From: an uncultured Ruminococcus sp.
GTDB taxonomy: Bacteria > Bacillota > Clostridia > Oscillospirales > Ruminococcaceae
DNA: 6,700 nucleotides
NCBI GenBank assembly: GCA_945835085.1
Contig: CAMAIG010000087.1
Location: 1 to 6,700 of the forward strand
Direction of reading: 5' to 3'
Shown piece by piece: positions 1 to 5,001 of this stretch; the stretch's first letter is position 1, and every line of letters starts with the position of its first letter. A program made the position numbers and the translations under genes. The notes beneath the pieces are model-generated. The model was not told the DNA's origin. It worked only from the letters and a program-made list of their open reading frames with translations, and did not search any database.

Positions 1-551
1 AGATAAAGGGCGGAAAAATAACCTGTGTGATCTCCTCAAAGGAGGGTGCATATGCCCTTGAAAGAGCGGCGCAGAACGGCATAAAGGGGATAGTGCTGCC
101 CCGAAAGGATTACACCGACAGCCATGAATACAGCAAAGCAATGCTTGAAACACTTCAGGCGGAGAATGCGGATATCATAGTCTATGCAGGCTTCATGACC
201 ATTCTCGATGAACAGGTCTGCAAGGCATACCCATTTAAAATGGTCAATGTCCATCCCGCCCTTATCCCCTCATTCTGCGGCAAGGGCTATTACGGACTGA
301 GGGTGCATGAGGAAGCGCTGGCAAGGGGCGTAAAGGTAACGGGAGCGACCGTCCATTTCGTTACGGAGGAATGTGACGGGGGACCGATAATCCTCCAGAA
401 AGCGGTTGAGATAAAACACGGCGACACCCCCGAAATACTGCAGAAACGAGTAATGGAGCAGGCGGAATGGAAAATACTTCCCAAGGCAGTATCACTGCTC
501 TGCGAGGAAAAGATACGCATAGAAAACGGCGTCGCATACGCCGAAGAATAA
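1..551 (+). CDS. purN: Phosphoribosylglycinamide formyltransferase (GAR transformylase), 5' end missing
   Basis: PurN moves the formyl group from 10-formyltetrahydrofolate to GAR, giving FGAR, the third step of de novo purine synthesis in the cytosol. The reading frame is open to the left edge (first full codon at position 3) and encodes 182 visible residues. The GTG at 27 is internal, because the in-frame residues before it continue the family's conserved strand leading into VISSKEGAYALERA. Roughly the first 20-25 residues, with the Gly-rich phosphate-binding loop, lie outside the window. The catalytic triad of the family is visible: Asn (246-248) and His (252-254) in VNVHPALIPSF, and Asp (375-377) in CDGGPII. 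After the His motif the sequence reads GKGYYG, where E. coli-type enzymes differ; I regard this as a clostridial subtype. The stop is followed after 22 bases by the cyclohydrolase gene, consistent with one operon. The formate-dependent PurT is excluded because no ATP-grasp motifs are present. Confidence 0.96.
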   Translation, partial: IKGGKITCVISSKEGAYALERAAQNGIKGIVLPRKDYTDSHEYSKAMLETLQAENADIIVYAGFMTILDEQVCKAYPFKMVNVHPALIPSFCGKGYYGLRVHEEALARGVKVTGATVHFVTEECDGGPIILQKAVEIKHGDTPEILQKRVMEQAEWKILPKAVSLLCEEKIRIENGVAYAEE

Positions 552-573
552 CAGCCGAAAGGACGAAGGAAAC

Positions 574-1296
574 ATGAAAACATTATCTCTTGAAAACGAG
601 CTTAGCTCAAACGCATATCCCGGCAGAGGAATAGTTATCGGCAGGTCTGCCGACGGAAAGACCGCTGTGACAGCTTATTTTATCATGGGCAGAAGCGTAA
701 ATTCCCGCAACAGAGTTTTCACCGAAACAGAGGACGGCATCAAGACCGAGGCTGCCGATCCCTCCAAGCTTTCCGACCCACATCTTATCATTTATTCTCC
801 CGTCAGAGTCCTCGGCAATAAGACCATCGTAACAAACGGCGACCAGACCGACACCATTTACGAGCTTATGGACAAGCAGCAGACCTTTGAGCAGTCCCTC
901 AGAACAAGAGAATATGAGGACGACGCTCCCAACTATACACCGAGAATTTCAGGCATCATGCATATCGGAAACGGCGAATACAACTATGCAATGTCCATTC
1001 TTAAATCCGCAGACGGCAACCCCGACTGCCGTGAGAGATTTACATTCAGCTATTCCTCTCCATTAAGCGGCGTGGGACATTTTATCCATACCTATATGGG
1101 CGACGGAAATCCTCTCCCCAGCTTCGAGGGCGAGCCTAAAAAGGTTGAGATAGGCAATGATGATATCGACGCTTTTGCGGCAAAGGTATGGGCGGCTCTC
1201 AATGAGGATAACAAGGTTTCTCTCTTTGTAAGATATATCGACATTGCAACAGGCAAGTATGAGTCAAGAATTATCAATAAGTATTCCAAAAACTGA
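574..1296 (+). CDS. purO: IMP cyclohydrolase, archaeal PurO family
   Basis: This enzyme closes the ring of FAICAR to form IMP, the last step of de novo purine synthesis. The 240-residue product has the features of the PurO family (IMP_cyclohyd, an Ntn-hydrolase-like fold): an N-terminal YPGRGIVIG strand (residues 15-23), the SVNSRNRVF segment (41-49), NGDQTD (88-93) and YTPRISG (121-127). It has no resemblance to the MGS-like domain that performs this reaction in bifunctional PurH. PurO was first described in archaea, where the protein is about 200 residues long, so this version is slightly longer. The ATG at 574 is preceded by GAAAGGA at 557-563 with a 10-base spacer; a second purine-rich stretch, GAAGGA at 565-570, lies too close to be the main site. 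The gene sits 22 bases after purN and 20 bases before the AICAR transformylase gene, the partner that makes its substrate. The family is assigned from memory of its motifs, but the context supports it strongly. Confidence 0.9.
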   Translation: MKTLSLENELSSNAYPGRGIVIGRSADGKTAVTAYFIMGRSVNSRNRVFTETEDGIKTEAADPSKLSDPHLIIYSPVRVLGNKTIVTNGDQTDTIYELMDKQQTFEQSLRTREYEDDAPNYTPRISGIMHIGNGEYNYAMSILKSADGNPDCRERFTFSYSSPLSGVGHFIHTYMGDGNPLPSFEGEPKKVEIGNDDIDAFAAKVWAALNEDNKVSLFVRYIDIATGKYESRIINKYSKN

Positions 1297-1300
1297 TTTT

Positions 1301-1307
1301 GAAAGGA
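1301..1307 (+). promoter_or_regulatory. Ribosome binding site that decides the AICAR transformylase start
   Basis: GAAAGGA lies 9 bases before the ATG at 1317 and only 3 bases before the ATG at 1311. The same heptamer precedes the cyclohydrolase gene (spacer 10) and purD (spacer 9), so 1317 is the preferred start. The in-frame TTG at 1299 precedes the site and can be dismissed. Confidence 0.75.
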
Positions 1308-1316
1308 ACGATGACC

Positions 1317-2495
1317 ATGTCAAACGAAATGCAGCTTAAATACGGATGCAACCCCAATCAGAAGCCTTCAAGAATATTTATCGAGGAGGGCGAGCTTCCT
1401 ATTGAGGTATTAAACGGCAAGCCCGGCTATATCAATCTCCTTGACGCCTTTAACGGCTGGCAGCTTGTAAGAGAGCTTAAAAAGGCAACGGGACTTTGCG
1501 CCGCAACCTCCTTCAAGCACGTTTCTCCCGCAGGTGCCGCTGTTGGCAGACCTCTTTCCGATACTCTCAAGAAGATCTACTGGGTAGACGATCTGGGCGA
1601 GCTTTCTCCTCTCGCTTGTGCCTATGCAAGAGCAAGAGGTGCCGACAGAATGTCCTCCTACGGTGATTTCATCGCACTTTCCGATGTCTGCGACGTATGC
1701 ACCGCAAAAATGATACAGCGTGAGGTTTCCGACGGCGTTATCGCTCCCGGTTATACCGATGAGGCTCTTGAAATTCTAAAGTCCAAGAGAAAGGGCACAT
1801 ACAATATCATTAAGATAGACGAGTCCTATGTTCCCGCTCCTATCGAGCGCAAGCAGGTTTTCGGCGTTACCTTCGAGCAGGGCAGAAACGAGCTTGATAT
1901 CAATAAGGAGCTTCTTGCAAATATTGTTACAGACAACAAGAATATCCCCGAGGACAAGAAGATAGACCTTATCATCTCCCTTATCACTCTCAAATATACA
2001 CAGTCCAACTCCGTTTGCTATGTTAAGGACGGACAGGCTATCGGCATTGGTGCAGGTCAGCAGTCAAGAATACACTGCACACGTCTTGCAGGTCAGAAGG
2101 CTGACAACTGGTGGCTCAGACAGTGCCCCAAGGTAATGGAGCTTCCTTTCAGAGATGATGTAAGACGTGCAGACAGAGATAATGCCATTGATGTTTATAT
2201 CGGTGATGAATATGAGGACGTTCTCCGTGACGGCGAATGGGAAAAGGTATTCACCGAAAAGCCTTCCGTATTCACAAGAGAGGAAAAGAAGGAATGGCTT
2301 GCAAAGAACACAGACGTTGCTCTCGGCTCCGACGCATTCTTCCCCTTCGGCGACAATATCGAGCGTGCAAATAAGTCCGGCGTTAAGTATATCGCACAGC
2401 CCGGCGGCTCTATCCGTGACGACAACGTTATCGAAACCTGCAATAAGTACGATATCGCAATGGCATTTACAGGTATCAGACTGTTCCATCACTAA
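1317..2495 (+). CDS. purH: AICAR transformylase, stand-alone (C-terminal half of PurH only)
   Basis: The enzyme formylates AICAR with 10-formyltetrahydrofolate to give FAICAR, the substrate of the cyclohydrolase encoded just upstream. The 392-residue product corresponds to the AICARFT domain alone, beginning at LKYGCNPNQ, which is where this domain starts in bifunctional PurH/ATIC. The N-terminal MGS-like cyclohydrolase domain is absent, so the protein is about 130-200 residues shorter than full PurH. The catalytic Lys67-His68 pair is seen in SFKHVSPAGAAVG. Further conserved blocks are YARARGADRMSS (103-114), YTQSNSVCYV (237-246), GIGAGQQSRIHCTRLAG (253-269), SDAFFPF (348-354) and the C-terminal RLFHH. 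These blocks look much closer to animal ATIC than to E. coli PurH. The start at 1317 is chosen from ribosome binding site spacing; the ATG at 1311 would add two residues. Stand-alone AICARFT proteins have also been called PurV; purH is used here only because of the domain's family. Confidence 0.95.
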   Translation: MSNEMQLKYGCNPNQKPSRIFIEEGELPIEVLNGKPGYINLLDAFNGWQLVRELKKATGLCAATSFKHVSPAGAAVGRPLSDTLKKIYWVDDLGELSPLACAYARARGADRMSSYGDFIALSDVCDVCTAKMIQREVSDGVIAPGYTDEALEILKSKRKGTYNIIKIDESYVPAPIERKQVFGVTFEQGRNELDINKELLANIVTDNKNIPEDKKIDLIISLITLKYTQSNSVCYVKDGQAIGIGAGQQSRIHCTRLAGQKADNWWLRQCPKVMELPFRDDVRRADRDNAIDVYIGDEYEDVLRDGEWEKVFTEKPSVFTREEKKEWLAKNTDVALGSDAFFPFGDNIERANKSGVKYIAQPGGSIRDDNVIETCNKYDIAMAFTGIRLFHH

Positions 2496-2512
2496 TAAAA
2501 GGGAGAACACCC

Positions 2513-2590
2513 ATGACACCCGTATCTGTCAGAAGGGCGGTCTATGCATACGCAAATGATCCCATGAATAAATCATCCGAAAGGAATTGA
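2513..2590 (+). CDS. Possible 25-residue small ORF between the AICAR transformylase gene and purD
   Basis: The 99-base gap before purD is much larger than the 20-22 base gaps earlier in the operon. It contains an ATG at 2513 preceded by AAAAGGGAG (2497-2505) with a 7-base spacer, a good Shine-Dalgarno sequence. The frame runs 25 codons (beginning MTPVSVRRAVYAYAND) to a TGA at 2588-2590. Its last codons overlap the purD ribosome binding site (2579-2585), and the stop lies 4 bases before the purD ATG. I recognise no family, hydrophobic segment or metal-binding motif. It could be translated and couple purD to the upstream gene, could be a leader-type ORF, or could be chance. The ribosome binding site and position are its only support. 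Confidence 0.3.
   Translation: MTPVSVRRAVYAYANDPMNKSSERN
2579..2585 (+). promoter_or_regulatory. purD ribosome binding site
   Basis: GAAAGGA with a 9-base spacer to the ATG at 2595 fixes the purD start. The site lies within the last codons of the possible small ORF at 2513-2590, so any ribosome translating that ORF would pass over it. Confidence 0.75.
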
Positions 2591-2594
2591 GAAT

Positions 2595-3875
2595 ATGAAA
2601 ATATTAGTAGTAGGCGGCGGCGGACGAGAGCACGCCATCATAATGAAGCTTGCCGAATCTCCCAAGGTAGAAAAGCTCTACTGCACTCCCGGAAACGGCG
2701 GTATTTCCCGCTATGCGGAGTGCTTTGACGTAAAGGCAACGGATATTGAGGGCGTTGTAAAGCTTGCCAAGGAGCTTAAGGTTGATATGGTAGCCGTAGC
2801 TCCCGACGATCCTCTTGTTCTCGGAATGGTTGACGCACTTAATGCCGAGGGCATCATGACCTTCGGACCCAACAAGGCAGCGGCAATTATCGAGGGCAGC
2901 AAGGTTTTCTCCAAGAACCTTATGAAAAAATACAATATCCCCACTGCTTTCTATGAGGTTTTCTCCGACAGCGACTCTGCCATTGCATATCTTAAGCAGC
3001 AGAACAGCTATCCTGCTGTAATAAAGGCTGACGGTCTTGCTCTCGGAAAGGGAGTTATCATTGCTCAGAATGAAGAAGAAGCAGTGGCGGCTGTCAGATC
3101 CATGATAGATGACAAGCAGTTCGGTGACAGCAGCTCAACTGTTGTAATTGAAGAATTCCTCACAGGTCCCGAGGTTTCCGTTCTCTCCTTCACAGACGGA
3201 AAAACTGTTGTGCCCATGATATCCTCCATGGACCACAAGCGTGCCTACGACAATGACGAGGGACTTAACACAGGCGGTATGGGAACCGTTGCTCCCAACC
3301 CCTATTACACCGATGAGGTGGCAAAGGAATGCATGGAAAAGATATTCCTGCCCACTATTAATGCAATGAATGCCGAGGGCAGGACTTTCAAGGGCTGTCT
3401 GTATTTCGGTCTTATGATAACACCAAAGGGACCCAAGGTGATAGAATACAACTGCCGCTTCGGCGATCCCGAAACACAGGTAGTTCTTCCCCTTCTTGAC
3501 GCCGATCTCTGTGAGATATTTGAGGCAATCTACAACGGCACTCTTGCAGATGTGGAAATCAAGTGGAAGAAGGAATACTGCACCTGCGTGGTAATGGCAT
3601 CGGGGGGTTATCCCGTTTCCTATGCAAAGGGCATTGAGATGCAGGGCATGGATGACATGGGTCAGGTAGATGGCGCTTTCGTTTATCATGCGGGCACGAA
3701 GTATGAAAACGGCAGGTTCTATACAGCAGGCGGACGAGTTCTCGGCGTGACATCACACGGTGCAACGCTTTCGGAGGCACTGGAAAGGTCCTATGCCGCT
3801 GTTGACAAGATAACCTTTGAGAATGCTCATTTCCGTCATGATATCGGAAAGAGAGCTATGCAGGCTATCAAGTAA
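2595..3875 (+). CDS. purD: Phosphoribosylamine-glycine ligase (GAR synthetase)
   Basis: PurD joins glycine to phosphoribosylamine with ATP hydrolysis, giving GAR, the second step of purine synthesis and the substrate of PurN from the same operon. The 426-residue length is normal for the family. The N-terminal domain begins with VVGGGGREHAI (residues 5-15), followed by the PDDPLV segment (70-75) at the place of the usual PEAPLV. The ATP-grasp domain shows the lysine-containing strand and glycine loop IKADGLALGKGV (143-154), NTGGMG (225-230) and the metal-binding EYNCRFGDPETQ (284-295). A C-terminal domain follows, with the VMASGGYP block near residue 333. The gene appears to be the last of the operon, because a strong hairpin and T-run follow its stop. 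It is not fused to PurM or PurN as in eukaryotic GART. Confidence 0.97.
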   Translation: MKILVVGGGGREHAIIMKLAESPKVEKLYCTPGNGGISRYAECFDVKATDIEGVVKLAKELKVDMVAVAPDDPLVLGMVDALNAEGIMTFGPNKAAAIIEGSKVFSKNLMKKYNIPTAFYEVFSDSDSAIAYLKQQNSYPAVIKADGLALGKGVIIAQNEEEAVAAVRSMIDDKQFGDSSSTVVIEEFLTGPEVSVLSFTDGKTVVPMISSMDHKRAYDNDEGLNTGGMGTVAPNPYYTDEVAKECMEKIFLPTINAMNAEGRTFKGCLYFGLMITPKGPKVIEYNCRFGDPETQVVLPLLDADLCEIFEAIYNGTLADVEIKWKKEYCTCVVMASGGYPVSYAKGIEMQGMDDMGQVDGAFVYHAGTKYENGRFYTAGGRVLGVTSHGATLSEALERSYAAVDKITFENAHFRHDIGKRAMQAIK

Positions 3876-3881
3876 TAATAG

Positions 3882-3917
3882 AAAAGCAGTATCCGAAAAA
3901 ATGGATACTGCTTTTTT
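3882..3917 (+). terminator. Intrinsic terminator shared by the convergent purD and hemW units
   Basis: A perfect 13-bp stem (3882-3894 pairing with 3903-3915) with an 8-base loop is followed by a run of six T (3912-3917) on the plus strand, starting 6 bases after the purD stop. On the minus strand the same stem lies 12 bases after the hemW stop and is followed by TTTTCTATTATT, a weaker but still T-rich tract. It should therefore end purD transcripts efficiently and probably hemW transcripts as well. Confidence 0.9.
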
Positions 3918-3927
3918 GAATTTAGTA

Positions 3928-5001
3928 TTAATCGGTAAGCCGGCAGATTATCTCGTTTGAAACGAGAAAGCCCTTTACGGTAAGAGCGATACGTCCGTCC
4001 TTTATTGTAAGCAGCCCGTATTTTTCAAGAGGGGCTGCTTTTTTTATTATCCTGTCTGCCATGCTTCCCGCCTGAGAAAGCTCAAAGCCTTCGGACAGCC
4101 TGAGTGCAAGCATGATCCTTTCGGACAGGGAACAGGGAGTGTCGTCGGTAACTATCTCCTTCTGCCTGTCAGCTTCTATAAATCCATGGATATCACGGGG
4201 GACCGAAAATCGCTTCCCTTTATAAAGGGAATGGGCTGACGGACCAATGCCGATATATTCGCCGCACTGCCAGTATTTGAGATTGTGACGGCACTCTCTT
4301 CCTTTTTGAGCAAAGTTTGATATCTCATACTGAAATAAGCCGTGACCTTGAAGCTCATTTACCGTCAGCTCATAGAGATCCGCAGCCTTATCCGGGTCGG
4401 CACAGCTTTCCGTAAGCTCCTTGTTTAATGAAAGAGGAGTGCCCTCCTCAATTTTCAGAATATATGCGGAGATGTGGTTCACGCCTGATGCACAAAGTCG
4501 TTCAATGCTGCTTTTTACGCTGCTTTCGTCCTGACAGGGTATTCCCAGCATAAGATCGGCTGAAATGTTCTCAAAGCCTGCCTTGTGTGCATTTTTTATG
4601 GCAGCCTCGGCTGTTTTTGCGTCATGGAGCCTGCCCAGAGCATTAAGCTCCCTGTCACACAAGGACTGCACGCCGAAGGATATACGGTTTATCCCCGCAG
4701 AAAAAAATCCCGAAAGCTTTTCTATGTCGGCGGATTCGGGATTTATCTCAGCGGATATTTCAGCACCCTCAGCTATATCTGCAGCGCAAAGGATATCGTA
4801 TACCTGCCCGGACGAAAGGAGCGAGGGCGTTCCTCCACCGAAATAAACGGTATCATAGCTTTCACCGTATGCTCTGATATTTCTGATAACTGCCCCTGTG
4901 TATTCTGCCCCGGGCATCTCGCCGCCCAGGGAATAAAAGTCGCAGTAAGCGCATTTTCGGCGGCAGTAGGGCACATGAATGTATAGTCCTATTTTATTCA
5001 T
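3928..5001 (-). CDS. hemW: HemW, radical-SAM-family heme chaperone (HemN-like)
   Basis: HemW belongs to the radical SAM superfamily and is related to oxygen-independent coproporphyrinogen III oxidase HemN. Studied members bind heme and deliver it to target proteins rather than carrying out the HemN reaction. The 357-residue product has the iron-sulfur motif C13-X3-C17-X2-C20 followed by D-F22. The Phe replaces the fourth Cys of true HemN, which marks HemW. Also visible are the SAM-binding GGGTPS (55-60), FGVQS (109-113), GRLH (123-126) and the HemW-type HNLKYW (239-244) followed by GIGPSAHS (251-258). The ATG at 5001 overlaps the end of lepA by 8 bases. An in-frame TGA only three codons upstream leaves just this ATG or the adjacent TTG at 5004 as the start. 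No good ribosome binding site lies at normal distance; AGGAGG on the minus strand (5031-5026) is 24 bases away, so coupling to lepA translation is likely. Many database entries label such proteins HemN. Confidence 0.94.
   Translation of the reverse strand: MNKIGLYIHVPYCRRKCAYCDFYSLGGEMPGAEYTGAVIRNIRAYGESYDTVYFGGGTPSLLSSGQVYDILCAADIAEGAEISAEINPESADIEKLSGFFSAGINRISFGVQSLCDRELNALGRLHDAKTAEAAIKNAHKAGFENISADLMLGIPCQDESSVKSSIERLCASGVNHISAYILKIEEGTPLSLNKELTESCADPDKAADLYELTVNELQGHGLFQYEISNFAQKGRECRHNLKYWQCGEYIGIGPSAHSLYKGKRFSVPRDIHGFIEADRQKEIVTDDTPCSLSERIMLALRLSEGFELSQAGSMADRIIKKAAPLEKYGLLTIKDGRIALTVKGFLVSNEIICRLTD
4009..4045 (+). terminator. Second plus-strand terminator-like hairpin inside the hemW 3' coding region
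   Basis: AAGCAGCCC (4009-4017) pairs perfectly with GGGCTGCTT (4032-4040) across a 14-base loop, and the plus strand then continues T to 4045 (a run of seven T from 4039). This is the shape of an intrinsic terminator, with six G-C pairs in nine. It points against hemW and lies about 95 bases beyond the end of the purD terminator, so it could catch read-through from the pur operon. On the minus strand the downstream sequence is ACAATAAAGG, so it should not stop hemW transcription. The bases also encode hemW residues, so it may be a coincidence of coding sequence. Confidence 0.5.

Noticed and set aside
27..29. GTG at 27 as the purN start, and Met codon at 6685 as the lepA start
   Set aside because: In both cases the frame continues to the window edge with residues matching the family upstream of that codon, and each protein would otherwise lack an essential nucleotide- or phosphate-binding loop.
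38..84. AAAGGAGG at 38-45 followed after 6 bases by an ATG at 52, opening a 10-codon frame inside purN
   Set aside because: The purine-rich stretch encodes the conserved Ser-Lys-Glu-Gly of PurN, and the frame stops at 82-84. It looks like coincidence of coding sequence.
2064..2559. Long open frames overlapping the AICAR transformylase 3' end (minus 2064-2519 and plus 2167-2559)
   Set aside because: Both overlap conserved residues of the transformylase, lack convincing ribosome binding sites and family motifs, and look like shadows of biased codon use.
3135..3689. Open frame of 184 codons on the minus strand opposite purD
   Set aside because: It lies wholly antisense to a clearly conserved ATP-grasp enzyme, has no recognisable domain, and is explained by the codon bias of purD in the complementary frame.
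4565..4986. Plus-strand open frames of 93 and 133 codons opposite the 5' half of hemW
   Set aside because: They are antisense to the iron-sulfur and SAM-binding region of HemW, have no family motifs, and overlap each other in different frames.
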